Shown here: positions 25,431 to 34,102 of the stretch, in pieces | Position numbering within the stretch: the stretch's first letter is position 1 | How the letters are laid out: every line of letters begins with the position of its first letter | Assembly (NCBI GenBank): GCA_023388435.1 | Contig: JAEWGG010000031.1 | Location: 1-63,157, forward strand | Reading direction: 5' to 3' | DNA from: Bacillota bacterium | GTDB taxonomy: Bacteria > Bacillota > Clostridia > Saccharofermentanales > Fastidiosipilaceae | Length of the DNA stretch: 63,157 nucleotides | Notes under the pieces: model-generated | Told to the model about the DNA's origin: nothing | Databases searched by the model: none | The model's input: only the letters and a program-made list of their open reading frames with translations | Translations under genes and position numbers: made by a program

Positions 25431-26650
25431 GGGCCAGCCTCCTCCAGAAGTCGCCAAAGCAAATCACTGTCCGCCTCCCGAGCGGTGGCCAGAAGCTGGA
25501 GCAGGCGTCTGCCCTCTGGGCTGAGTTCCTGAGTCTTTCCTAAAAAAGTGTCCAGACCTGGGGCGCCCGTTTCCCTTATATCCACAGCGCCCTCTCGCCC
25601 CCCATCCGAGCTGAGGCTGAGCTTCCAGGAGGCGAGACCCAGGCCAGCCAGGACCTGCTCAAGCTCGGTCTGCTGGACCAGGCTCAGGCCCCCCGGCCTC
25701 CGCAGGCGCAGATCCAGAATCTGCTCAGACAGGTCCGAAGCCAGGCTTTTTATAATCTCCTCACGCAGGCTTCTGAATCCGGGATCTCCTTCCCAGCACA
25801 GGTCCAGACGTCGGAACTGGAGGCCCCGCAGAGCACTGCGCTGCCAGCGGCCCAGGAGCTGCCCCTCCAGCAGATCCGCCCAGAAATAGGAACAGGGACC
25901 CAGCTCATCAAAGCCGGCCCCCTGCAAGCAACCTGAATAGGCCAGGTCCAGCCCCTCCCTGGTGAACTGGCAGCTTTCGTGCACATGCCCCAGAACTAGA
26001 CGGTCCCAGTCCAGAAAGGCCCGCGCCCCGATCTGCAGGGGGCTGTAGGCTCCGCCGACCGAGCTGGAGACTGTCCCGTGGTGCAGGTAGAGGCGGTAGT
26101 AACTGCGGCTGAGTTCCAGTCCCGGATCCCCCTCCTGCCAGGCGCGCAGGCCCCGCCCTGGATCCCAGACCCTCAAGCGGCCCTGGGACCAGAGTTCTTC
26201 CAGGCGCGCCAGGCGCAGGGGGCTGTGTATCTTATTGGGGGCCAGACTCCGCCCGGCCAGCAGAAGGCGCCACTTGGGGAAAAGAATAATTTCCGGCTCC
26301 GTGGCGAGGACGATCAACTGTGGGTGGGACGCCAGGGCGGCCTGCCCTGGCTCGAAGGGGTCGTGGTTCCCACAGCAGTAGACCACAGGTCCCCCTGCGT
26401 CCTCCAGAAACTGACGAAAGACTTGCTCCGCCCTCTCCCCTGCCGACCAGGAGTCAAAGATGTCTCCCAGGAGGAGGTAGAGGCGCTGCACAGCCCCCCG
26501 TCCCCTCTGCAGCAGCTGCTCCAGACGTCCTTCCAAGTCAGTCTGGAGACGCAGCTGCAGGGGGCGCGGGAATTGCTGGTAAGCGCGCCCCAGGTGCCAG
26601 TCCGCGCTATGTACCAGTCTCAGGACAGCTCCTCCCGCCTCCTCACGCAT
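25421..26650 (-). CDS. SbcD/YhaO-like metallophosphoesterase (exonuclease subunit)
   Basis: 409 residues. Calcineurin-like phosphoesterase motifs appear in order: HSADWHLG (about 14-21), LLLGDIFDSW (about 60), YCCGNHDPFEPG (about 92), LHHGTVSSS (about 187) and LVLGHVHES (about 215). By family this subunit is the Mn-dependent nuclease partnered by an SbcC/YhaN ATPase. The ATPase gene starts inside its last codons, so the pair is coupled. It follows thrS by 19 bases. The start at 26650 has only GGGGA 12 bases upstream, so the exact start is uncertain. Confidence 0.85.
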   Translation of the reverse strand: MREEAGGAVLRLVHSADWHLGRAYQQFPRPLQLRLQTDLEGRLEQLLQRGRGAVQRLYLLLGDIFDSWSAGERAEQVFRQFLEDAGGPVVYCCGNHDPFEPGQAALASHPQLIVLATEPEIILFPKWRLLLAGRSLAPNKIHSPLRLARLEELWSQGRLRVWDPGRGLRAWQEGDPGLELSRSYYRLYLHHGTVSSSVGGAYSPLQIGARAFLDWDRLVLGHVHESCQFTREGLDLAYSGCLQGAGFDELGPCSYFWADLLEGQLLGRWQRSALRGLQFRRLDLCWEGDPGFRSLREEIIKSLASDLSEQILDLRLRRPGGLSLVQQTELEQVLAGLGLASWKLSLSSDGGREGAVDIRETGAPGLDTFLGKTQELSPEGRRLLQLLATAREADSDLLWRLLEEAGPCT

Positions 26651-26669
26651 ACTGCTCGTAGTCCCCTAT

Positions 26670-28583
26670 TCAGCGTAGCTCAAGATTTTTCTCCTCGACC
26701 TGGGCCAGGACGAGGTCGCGGAACTGCTCGAGGGACAGGGTCTCACGCCGCTCCTGGTCACGGCGACGGACGTTCACCGTTCCAGACTCGGCCTCCTCAT
26801 TGCCCACAATCAGCATATAAGGAATCTTCTCCAGCTGGGCCTCACGCACCTTATAGCCAATTTTCTCATTGCGGCTGTCCAGCTCGACACGGAGTCCGGC
26901 TGCCCTCAGCTGGCGCGCTATCTCCTGGGCATAGTCCATATGGCGCTCGGCGGAAATCGGCAGGATTCGGGCCTGGACCGGGGCCATCCACACGGGGAAC
27001 TTGCCGCCCAGATGTTCGGTCAGTACGGCAATGAAGCGCTCAATGGAGCCCAGAACCGCACGGTGAATCATAATGGGGCGGTGTTTCTCACCGTCGGCAC
27101 CCACATATTCAGCCCCGAAGCGCTGGGGGAGCTGGAAGTCCAGCTGAATCGTGCCACACTGCCACATGCGCTTCAGGGAGTCCAGAATCTTGAAGTCAAT
27201 TTTGGGCCCATAGAATGCCCCGTCACCCTCGTTCAGGCGATAGCTGATCTCCAGTTCTTCCAGAGCCTGCTTCAGGGCTTCCTCGGCCTGGTCCCAGTCC
27301 GCGATGTCGCCCATGAAGTCCTCGGGGCGAGTTGAGAGCTCCACCTCGTAGGAGAAGCCAAAGAGGCGGTAAATCTCATCGATCAGCAGGACCACCTGCT
27401 TAATCTCCTGGGTGATCTGCTCCGGAGTCATATAGATGTGGGCGTCGTCCTGAGTAAAGCTGCGCACGCGCATCAGGCCGTGCAGGGCGCCCGACTTCTC
27501 GTGGCGGTGCACCAGTCCCAGCTCAGCCAGGCGCAGGGGCAGGTCGCGGTAGCTGTGCGGTTCAGATTTATAGACCAGCATGCCGCCCGGACAGTTCATG
27601 GGCTTAATCGCATAGTCCTCCTCGTCGATCTGCGTGGTGTACATGTTCTCTTTGTAGTGATGCCAGTGTCCCGAGGTCTCCCAGAGCGAGCGGTTCAGAA
27701 TGATGGGGGTGGCAATCTCCTGGTAGCCGCGGTTGACATGCAGCTGGCGCCAGTAATCCAGCAGGCAGTTCTTCAGCGCCATACCCTTGGGCAGCCAGAA
27801 GGGAAAGCCCGGTCCCGCCTCGTTGAAGTAAAAGAGCTTCAGCTCCTTGCCCAGCTTGCGGTGATCGCGGCGGCGGGCCTCCTCCAGGAGCTCCAGATGC
27901 TGGTCCAGATCCTTTTTCTTGGGAAAACAGGTCCCGTAGATGCGCGTCAGCATCTTATTGTGCTCGTCCCCGCGCCAGTAGGCACCTGCCAGGGCCGTCA
28001 ACTTGATGGCCTTGATCTGCTTGAGTTCCATGACGTGTGGGCCAGCACAGAGGTCGCAGAAGTCCCCCTGCTCGTAGAAGCTGATCTCTTCGCCCTCCGG
28101 CAGCTCATCAATCAATTCCACCTTGTAGCTCTCCCCCCGCTCCGCCATGAAGCGGCGGGCTTCCTCACGGGGCAGGACAAAGCGGCGAATAGGCGGATTC
28201 TCCTTAACAATACGCTGCATCTCCGCTTCGAGCTTGGCCAGGTCCTCCTCCACGAAAGCTCCCTCACGGTCAAAGTCGTAGTAGAAGCCGTCCTCAATGG
28301 CCGGGCCAATAGCCAGCTTCGTCTCCGGGAAAAGGCGCTTCACGGCCTGGGCCAGCACGTGTGAGCAACTGTGACGAAAGGCCCTCTTGCCCCCCTCGTC
28401 ATCAAAGGTCAAAATCCGCAGCCGGTCCCCATCCTTAGGTACGAAGCGGAGGTCCACCACCTCACCGTTGACCTCGCCAGCCAGGGCCTGGCGGGCCAGG
28501 CCCTCACTGATTTCACGGCTGATCTCATAGAGGTTCAGCCCCTCTGCAAACTGTCTCGGCCCATCGCGCAAGATTAATTCCAT
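26670..28583 (-). CDS. thrS: Threonyl-tRNA synthetase
   Basis: 637 residues, full length. Domains: TGS (about 1-60), the editing/second additional domain with HSCSHVLAQAVKRLFP and CDLCAGPHV (zinc/editing motifs), the class II core (motif 2 around GLVHRHEKSGALHGLMRVRSFTQDDAH; motif 3 around GSIERFIAVLTEH), and an anticodon-binding domain (about 530-630). AAGGAG lies 8 bases before ATG 28583. A Thr-specific T-box with terminator precedes it, so its expression should rise when tRNA-Thr is uncharged. The downstream nuclease, LCP and phosphatase genes could share that control. Confidence 0.98.
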   Translation of the reverse strand: MELILRDGPRQFAEGLNLYEISREISEGLARQALAGEVNGEVVDLRFVPKDGDRLRILTFDDEGGKRAFRHSCSHVLAQAVKRLFPETKLAIGPAIEDGFYYDFDREGAFVEEDLAKLEAEMQRIVKENPPIRRFVLPREEARRFMAERGESYKVELIDELPEGEEISFYEQGDFCDLCAGPHVMELKQIKAIKLTALAGAYWRGDEHNKMLTRIYGTCFPKKKDLDQHLELLEEARRRDHRKLGKELKLFYFNEAGPGFPFWLPKGMALKNCLLDYWRQLHVNRGYQEIATPIILNRSLWETSGHWHHYKENMYTTQIDEEDYAIKPMNCPGGMLVYKSEPHSYRDLPLRLAELGLVHRHEKSGALHGLMRVRSFTQDDAHIYMTPEQITQEIKQVVLLIDEIYRLFGFSYEVELSTRPEDFMGDIADWDQAEEALKQALEELEISYRLNEGDGAFYGPKIDFKILDSLKRMWQCGTIQLDFQLPQRFGAEYVGADGEKHRPIMIHRAVLGSIERFIAVLTEHLGGKFPVWMAPVQARILPISAERHMDYAQEIARQLRAAGLRVELDSRNEKIGYKVREAQLEKIPYMLIVGNEEAESGTVNVRRRDQERRETLSLEQFRDLVLAQVEEKNLELR

Positions 28584-28602
28584 AAATTTCTCCTTCCAAT
28601 CG

Positions 28603-28639
28603 AAAAAGCACCCCGACAGGCGCGGCCTGTCAAGGGTGC
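28603..28639 (-). terminator. T-box attenuator terminator of thrS
   Basis: On the minus strand GCACCCTTGACAGG pairs with CCTGTCGGGGTGC around a short loop, followed by TTTTT. The 5' arm overlaps the downstream end of the T-box sequence, as expected for the switch between terminator and antiterminator. Confidence 0.92.
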
Positions 28640-28888
28640 ATCACTACACGGTTCCACCTTGAACTTTTACTCTTCATCCATTCGGCCCCGTCCACGTTCC
28701 GCACGAACGCCAAACGGAAAGAGGCCTGGCTCCCCGCCGTACAGCCTGGGGCTGGACGGACGCTCCGGGCACCTGCGCTCCAGAGTGGTGGCCCCCTCGG
28801 GTGACGCCCCCGCTTACAGCCAAGGCGGGGCGCTCTCTGTAGTCAGCCAGTCTTGAGGTGGACGGCTCTTTCAACGCGCACTAAATTA
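28603..28888 (-). promoter_or_regulatory. T-box riboswitch (tRNA-Thr) controlling thrS
   Basis: Reading the minus strand from about 28888 down: a Stem I region with the GA motif (CAGAGAGCGCC near 28835) and apical sequence; CACTCTGGAG near 28785, with the triplet ACC (a Thr codon, 28789-28787) in the specifier position followed by A; then the conserved T-box AAGGTGGAACCGTG at 28660-28647; then the attenuator hairpin. Uncharged tRNA-Thr would stabilise the antiterminator and let RNA polymerase into thrS. Confidence 0.92.
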
Positions 28889-28894
28889 GTATTT

Positions 28895-28922
28895 ATTCTA
28901 GACCTCTGCCCCATCCTGTCAA
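28895..28922 (-). promoter_or_regulatory. Promoter of the thrS operon
   Basis: The minus strand reads a perfect TTGACA, 16 bases, TAGAAT, placed just upstream of the T-box leader. Confidence 0.75.
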
Positions 28923-29008
28923 GTCCTCCCCCTCTGTCCGCCTGGGTTCTCGCAATCAATGCGTAGTCCCACAACGCGATCGCCACACACAAAATTTTAT
29001 TTGCAAAA

Positions 29009-29014
29009 TATAAT
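29009..29014 (+). promoter_or_regulatory. -10 element for the ABC exporter operon
   Basis: A perfect TATAAT lies 66 bases upstream of the first exporter start; no good -35 is seen at 17 bases. The palindrome at 29033-29049 would fall at about +12 of the transcript. Confidence 0.5.
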
Positions 29015-29032
29015 CTGGACAGGCCGCACTAT

Positions 29033-29049
29033 TTTTGATAGTATCAAAA
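29033..29049. promoter_or_regulatory. Perfect dyad, likely operator
   Basis: TTTTGATA-G-TATCAAAA is an exact inverted repeat with 8-base arms, just after the TATAAT and 30 bases before the exporter ATG. This placement is typical of a repressor site (TetR, MarR or similar) for a drug exporter. No candidate repressor gene is adjacent. Confidence 0.55.
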
Positions 29050-29079
29050 TAATTTACAAATAAGTTTTTGGAGACAAGT

Positions 29080-30867
29080 ATGCGCCAACTCCTACGTGAT
29101 CTCTGGCCCTATATCTACGCCCATCGCCGACAGTACAGCCTCGCCTTTCTCCTCCTGACCTACACGAACATCTGCATGGTGATCACCCCGATCATCGTGG
29201 GGACGGTCACCGACCTCATCTCAGCGGGGAGTCTGACACTTGGACTCCTGCTGCGCTATGTCCTGTCCCTGCTCGCCCTGGTGCTGACTTGTTACGGTTC
29301 TAATGTGCTTTGGGACTACTTCGCCTTTGGTACGGCGGATCGCATCGGCTGCGAGCTGCGCCACAACCTGCTCCGGCGCTACATCCAGGCCCCTCCCGCC
29401 TTCTTCCACCGCTTCGACCGCGCCGCCCTGCTGGCCCGCAGCAACAGCGACGTCGACACGGTCGTGGATCTCTCTGGCTACGGCGTCCTGACGTTTTCCG
29501 ACGGACTCATTTACCCCCTCATCCTGATCACCATCATGTTCTGGCGCTTCCCCTTCTGGCTGACCTTTGCCTCCCTCGTGCCAGCCCTCCTGGTCCCCCT
29601 CAACATCATCCTTATGGGTAAGTACATCTCCAGGCGCTTTGCGGCCTTCCAGGAGAGCTACGAAGCCATGTACAGCTCCGTTCTGGAACAGGTGACAGGT
29701 GTGCGCTGCTGCCGGGCGTATCGCATGGAGGACTATCTGAGCTCCCAGTTCGACGCGGCTGCAGAAAAAAATGAGGAACTACGCTTTCGTCACAAGAGCC
29801 TGCGCAATCTCTCCAGCAGTCTCAGCCGGACCCTCACCTTCGTCAGCATCAGCATGGGCTTCGCCCTGAGTCTCTACTTCATCCACGAAGGACAGCTGAG
29901 CATGGGCCAGGTCATCAGCTTCAACATCTACCACCAGCTGCTTATCTGGCCCCTCTATGCCTTCAGCGACCTCGTCCTGATGCTGCAGGATACGAGCAGT
30001 TCCTTCGGGCGCATCCAGGAAGCTCTGGCACCCCTTCCTGATGAGGACCGACTCAAGCCTGGGGCGGCGCCCGGCCTGGCCCGCCCAGCTGAGGCCCCCC
30101 TGCACCTGGAACTCTGTGGCCTGTACTTCAGCTATCCCGAGGCGAAGGAACCCATGCTGCAAGACATTCATCTGGACCTGGCACCAGGCAGACAGATTGG
30201 CATCGTGGGGCGCACCGGCAGCGGCAAGACCAGCCTACTGCGTCAGTTCCTCTTCCTCTACCCCAGCCAGCCAGGGCAGTTCCTCGTCAACGGTCAGGAC
30301 CTCTCCCTCTATGACGCGGAGGCCCTGCGCCGCCAGATCTCTTACGTCCCCCAGGAACCAGCCCTCTTCTCCCTCAGCCTCCGAGACAATTTGCGTCTCG
30401 GGCGGGAGGAGCTCAGCGACGCGGAACTGCATCGACTGCTGGAAATTGCGGCCTTCGACGAGGAGGTTCAGCAGTTCCCAGAAGGCCTGGACACCCTGCT
30501 CGGCGAAAAGGGGCTGAACATTTCGGGGGGCCAGAAACAGCGCCTGTCCATCGCCCGCGCCCTCGCCAAACCCGCTCAGCTCTACATCCTGGACGACAGC
30601 CTCTCCGCCCTTGACGGCGAGACCGAACGCCGCATCCTTGAGCAGCTCCCCAAGGCCCTGGGACAGGCCTCCTGCCTCATCAGCTCGCACCGTCTGAGCG
30701 CCGTCCAGCACTGCCAGGAAATCCTGGTCCTCGACGGAGGCCGTATAGTCGAGCGCGGCAGTCACTCCGAACTTATGGCCCTCAACGGCTGGTACTGCGA
30801 GCAGTTCCAACGCCAGTCTGACCAGTTCTCGGAAGGAGGCCAAGAAAATGACCCGGTCCAACACTGA
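29080..30867 (+). CDS. ABC exporter half-transporter, degenerate-site subunit
   Basis: 595 residues from ATG 29080 (GGAG 7 bases upstream; a TTG at 29068 lies before it). Type IV exporter fold: six transmembrane helices (about 1-310), then a nucleotide-binding domain with Walker A GRTGSGKTS, Q-loop VPQEPALFS, signature ISGGQKQRLS, Walker B LYILDDSLSALD and H-loop SSHRLSA. The catalytic Glu after Walker B is Asp, as in the degenerate subunit of heterodimeric exporters such as TM287/288 and BmrCD. The following gene overlaps it by 20 bases and supplies the canonical partner. Substrate unknown; probably drug or peptide export. Confidence 0.93.
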   Translation: MRQLLRDLWPYIYAHRRQYSLAFLLLTYTNICMVITPIIVGTVTDLISAGSLTLGLLLRYVLSLLALVLTCYGSNVLWDYFAFGTADRIGCELRHNLLRRYIQAPPAFFHRFDRAALLARSNSDVDTVVDLSGYGVLTFSDGLIYPLILITIMFWRFPFWLTFASLVPALLVPLNIILMGKYISRRFAAFQESYEAMYSSVLEQVTGVRCCRAYRMEDYLSSQFDAAAEKNEELRFRHKSLRNLSSSLSRTLTFVSISMGFALSLYFIHEGQLSMGQVISFNIYHQLLIWPLYAFSDLVLMLQDTSSSFGRIQEALAPLPDEDRLKPGAAPGLARPAEAPLHLELCGLYFSYPEAKEPMLQDIHLDLAPGRQIGIVGRTGSGKTSLLRQFLFLYPSQPGQFLVNGQDLSLYDAEALRRQISYVPQEPALFSLSLRDNLRLGREELSDAELHRLLEIAAFDEEVQQFPEGLDTLLGEKGLNISGGQKQRLSIARALAKPAQLYILDDSLSALDGETERRILEQLPKALGQASCLISSHRLSAVQHCQEILVLDGGRIVERGSHSELMALNGWYCEQFQRQSDQFSEGGQENDPVQH

Positions 30868-32677
30868 AAAAGATAGAACTAAGCGTCCAGAGAGTCGCTG
30901 GCGCTTCTTGCTGAGCTTCTGTGCCAGTCAGCGGGGCGGGCTCAGCGGCATTTTGCTCATCACGATCTGCAATGTCGCCTTTACGCTTGGGGCTCCGCTC
31001 TACATGAGTGGCATTCTCAACGAGGTTAGCGAACGGGGCGTCTCCGACCAGATCTTCACCCACATTCCCCTATATGTGGCTATCTACTTCGGCCTGCGGC
31101 TGGCCGCCATGCTCTGCTACTACTTCCTCAGCCAACTGGCCTACCGTGTCTCTGGTCGGGCCACCCTCCGGCTGCGCCAGTGCGTCTTTCGCCACGTCCA
31201 GAAGCTGCCCATCAGCTACTTCGACCACCTCCCCTCGGGCAAGATAGCCTCACGCATCTGCAGTGACAGCACGGTCATCCAGAACTTCTACGAGCAGACG
31301 CTGACCAGCACAGTGATGGTCCTGATCCAGCTCCTGCTGACCCTTGTCAGTCTCTGCTTTGTGGCCTGGCAGCTGAACCTCTTTATTTTTCTCCCCATCC
31401 TGCTGGTCCTGCCCCCCTGTCAGATTTACTTCAAGCGCCACATCCGTAAACCGATACAGGAGCAGCGGCGCTGCAAGGCGGAGCTCTCGGCGCTGACCCA
31501 GGAGAGTCTGAGCAATATAGAGCTTGTGCACGCCCTGTCGGCGGAGGACTACTGCACGGAGATTTTTGATCGACACAACCAGACCTACCTGCGCAACAGT
31601 CTGAAAGGCACCATACTCGACGCCAGTCTGACCTACAACGTGGTCAGTCAGCTGGAGCAATACTCCATTGCTGGCTTCCTCCTCTTTTTTGGCCTCGGAA
31701 GTCTGGGCCTGGTCCCGGCCCTGCCCCTCGGCCTCCTCTACCTGGCAATAGACTACAGCAGCCGCGTCTACAATCAGTTACACAGTCTGGCCTCACAGGT
31801 CAGCCAGCTGGAGCGGGGCCTGGGCGCTGCGGAGCACATTTTGGACGTACTCGGGCTTGAAGCGGAGCAGGAGGAGGGCGTCCTGGCCCAGGACGGAGCC
31901 CCGCCTGCGTCTGAAGCTCCCTGTCCTATCGTTGAGGCCAGACAGCTCCACTTCGCCTACACGCCCGAGCAGCCGGTCCTCCAGGGTATAAACTTCCAGC
32001 TCCAGGAGGGACAAACCCTCGCCCTAGTCGGCGATACAGGTTCTGGCAAGACGACCCTCATCAACCTGCTCCAGCGCTTCTACACGCCTAGTAGCGGGGC
32101 CCTGTACTTCCGAGGTCAGGCGATCCAGGATATTCCGCGACAGGAGCTCAGAACAAAATTGGCCCTCGTGCAGCAGGACCCCTTCCTGCTGAGCAGCAGC
32201 ATCTACGAAAACATTCGTATGGGGAATCCGAAGATCAGTGAGGCGGATGCCCTGGAGGCCCTGGAGGCCATCGGGGCCAAAGAGCTCATCCTCCGTCAGG
32301 GCCGCGAGCTCCACAGCCAGCTTAAGGAGAACGGCCAGGAGCTCTCCTCCGGGGAGCGCCAGCTCATCAGCTTCGCCCGGGCCTTCGCCCACCGCCCCGA
32401 AGTCCTGATACTCGACGAGGCCACAGCCCACATTGACAGCGGGAGTGAACAGCTCCTCCAGGATGCCCTGGGCAGACTCTTGAAGCATCAGAGCAGCATT
32501 GTCATCGCCCACCGCCTCTCCACCATTCGCAATGCCGAGCAGATTCTCGTCCTCCAGCAGGGTAAAATCATTGAGCAGGGTACGCACGAGGAGCTCCTGG
32601 CCCTCAAGGGTCACTATGTGGCCATGCTTGAGAGCCAGTCCCTACAGGCCCAGGATGAACTTGGGAACGAGACTTAG
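30848..32677 (+). CDS. ABC exporter half-transporter, catalytic partner subunit
   Basis: 609 residues. Six transmembrane helices (about 15-320) precede a canonical nucleotide-binding domain: Walker A GDTGSGKTT, Q-loop LVQQDPFLLS, Walker B LILDEATAHID (Glu present), H-loop IAHRLSTI. The signature is LSSGERQL rather than LSGGQ. Starts at ATG 30848 with AAGGAGG 9 bases upstream, inside the end of the previous gene, so stoichiometric coupled synthesis is expected. Together the two make one heterodimeric exporter with one strong and one weak ATP site. Confidence 0.93.
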   Translation: MTRSNTEKDRTKRPESRWRFLLSFCASQRGGLSGILLITICNVAFTLGAPLYMSGILNEVSERGVSDQIFTHIPLYVAIYFGLRLAAMLCYYFLSQLAYRVSGRATLRLRQCVFRHVQKLPISYFDHLPSGKIASRICSDSTVIQNFYEQTLTSTVMVLIQLLLTLVSLCFVAWQLNLFIFLPILLVLPPCQIYFKRHIRKPIQEQRRCKAELSALTQESLSNIELVHALSAEDYCTEIFDRHNQTYLRNSLKGTILDASLTYNVVSQLEQYSIAGFLLFFGLGSLGLVPALPLGLLYLAIDYSSRVYNQLHSLASQVSQLERGLGAAEHILDVLGLEAEQEEGVLAQDGAPPASEAPCPIVEARQLHFAYTPEQPVLQGINFQLQEGQTLALVGDTGSGKTTLINLLQRFYTPSSGALYFRGQAIQDIPRQELRTKLALVQQDPFLLSSSIYENIRMGNPKISEADALEALEAIGAKELILRQGRELHSQLKENGQELSSGERQLISFARAFAHRPEVLILDEATAHIDSGSEQLLQDALGRLLKHQSSIVIAHRLSTIRNAEQILVLQQGKIIEQGTHEELLALKGHYVAMLESQSLQAQDELGNET

Positions 32678-32770
32678 TTCCCGAACTCCAAACTGCTGAT
32701 AAGCCAGGAGCAGACGGGCGGGGACCCTTTGGGTTAAGATGAATAAAAAGCCCTAGAAAGGCTGTGTTCC

Positions 32771-34093
32771 ATGGACTACGTATACCTCATAATCATCCTC
32801 GCCTCATACCTCCTCATACTCATTCTTGGGGGCCTCAGCCTGCACAGCTTGAAGAAGGCCAATCGCCGTCTCCATAAAGAGCTCCTGGACGGCTTGGACA
32901 AGAGCGCCACGGGGACCGCCTATCTGACTGAGCTCCAGGAAGGCCCAGGGAGCCTGGCTCGCGTGGCCCAGGCCTACGCCTGCTCCGCCGAGACGTTCTG
33001 CCCAGACGGGCAGTATCCTGAAGCGGAGACCTTTTTCTGCCCGGAGGCCTTCTGGTCTGGCCAGGCCATCTCCGGCCTGCAGAAACTGGAGCGGCTCTGT
33101 CTCCTCATCTCCTGCCTCAGTAGCCTCGCCCTCTTGATCTTCCAGGCTGCCGTCCAGGGGCAGCCCCTCAGTTTCTTTTCCCTCCTCCCCCTGCTGACGG
33201 GGCTTGGCTACTACCTCTTCCTCCAATATGAGGAGCGACGTGGTCAGATGGAAGTCCAGAGCCTCCTCTGGCAACTTTCCAGACGTCTGGAACAAGAACT
33301 TCCCATCTATCGGCCCAGCATCAGCTTGGCCCAGAACCTGCGCGCTCAGGCCGCACACCAGGAGAGCCTGCAGCGGGGACAGCAGCAGATCACAGAGGCC
33401 CTGGCCAGCTTCCAGGCCCCAGATTTTGCCGCCCAACTGGGAGCGGCTCTGGACCACTGCCTGCAAGAGCAGCTCCAGCCCTATCTGCAGCAGCTGGAAA
33501 GCCGTGGAAAAGAGCGCGACCTGGCCCTCCAGCAGCAAGTGGAGGCCCAGGCCGCACTGATGGCCAGCCTGTCCGAACTTTTGCAAAATTGGACTCTGGC
33601 CCAGAGGGAACAACTGGATCTACTCCAGAACTGGACGCGGGAAGAGAAGGAACTGCGCGTCCAGCAGGAGGCCCAATGGGCGGCCACTGAGGCCCACCTC
33701 AGCCGCGTGGCCAGCAGCTGGCAGGAGGCCCAGCAGCGCCAGGTCCAGCAGGAGCTGGACCTGGTCCGGCGCTGGGAGCAGGAGAGCCAGCAGGCTGCAG
33801 AACAGCAGTCCCAGGCCCTGCAGATTCTGGAGGCCAGTCGGAGCCTCAGCCAGGCCAGCCAGGAGCAAATGGCTCGTGCCCTACAACAGCAGGAGGCCAT
33901 TCTGCAGCAGCAGCTGTCCCTGCAAAAAGGTCTGGAAGAAGCCAGCAAGCACTTTGGACAGGGGCTCTTCAGCTCTCTGGAAGCCAGCCTCAAGAGCTAT
34001 GACCAGGCCCTCAGCCAGAGCCACGAGCGCCTGAGCCTGGCCTGCCAGGAAATCCAGGCCAGTCTCGCCCAGCTGCCGGGCCGCCAGGACTAG
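32771..34093 (+). CDS. Membrane protein with long Gln-rich coiled coil, unknown function
   Basis: 440 residues. One N-terminal transmembrane helix (about 4-24), a cytoplasmic or loop segment, two closely spaced helices (about 108-130 and 135-153), then about 280 residues of continuous Gln/Leu/Glu-rich heptad-like sequence. No catalytic motif is seen. The layout (one helix, loop with AETFFCPEAF, hairpin of two helices, long coiled tail) recalls MotA/TolQ-type stator proteins such as ZorA, but the GTFxGL-type channel motif is missing, so I do not assign it. The next gene starts 9 bases later and a shared terminator follows. It may be cotranscribed with the exporter 93 bases upstream. Confidence 0.6.
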   Translation: MDYVYLIIILASYLLILILGGLSLHSLKKANRRLHKELLDGLDKSATGTAYLTELQEGPGSLARVAQAYACSAETFCPDGQYPEAETFFCPEAFWSGQAISGLQKLERLCLLISCLSSLALLIFQAAVQGQPLSFFSLLPLLTGLGYYLFLQYEERRGQMEVQSLLWQLSRRLEQELPIYRPSISLAQNLRAQAAHQESLQRGQQQITEALASFQAPDFAAQLGAALDHCLQEQLQPYLQQLESRGKERDLALQQQVEAQAALMASLSELLQNWTLAQREQLDLLQNWTREEKELRVQQEAQWAATEAHLSRVASSWQEAQQRQVQQELDLVRRWEQESQQAAEQQSQALQILEASRSLSQASQEQMARALQQQEAILQQQLSLQKGLEEASKHFGQGLFSSLEASLKSYDQALSQSHERLSLACQEIQASLAQLPGRQD

Positions 34094-34102
34094 GAGGGCC
34101 CA

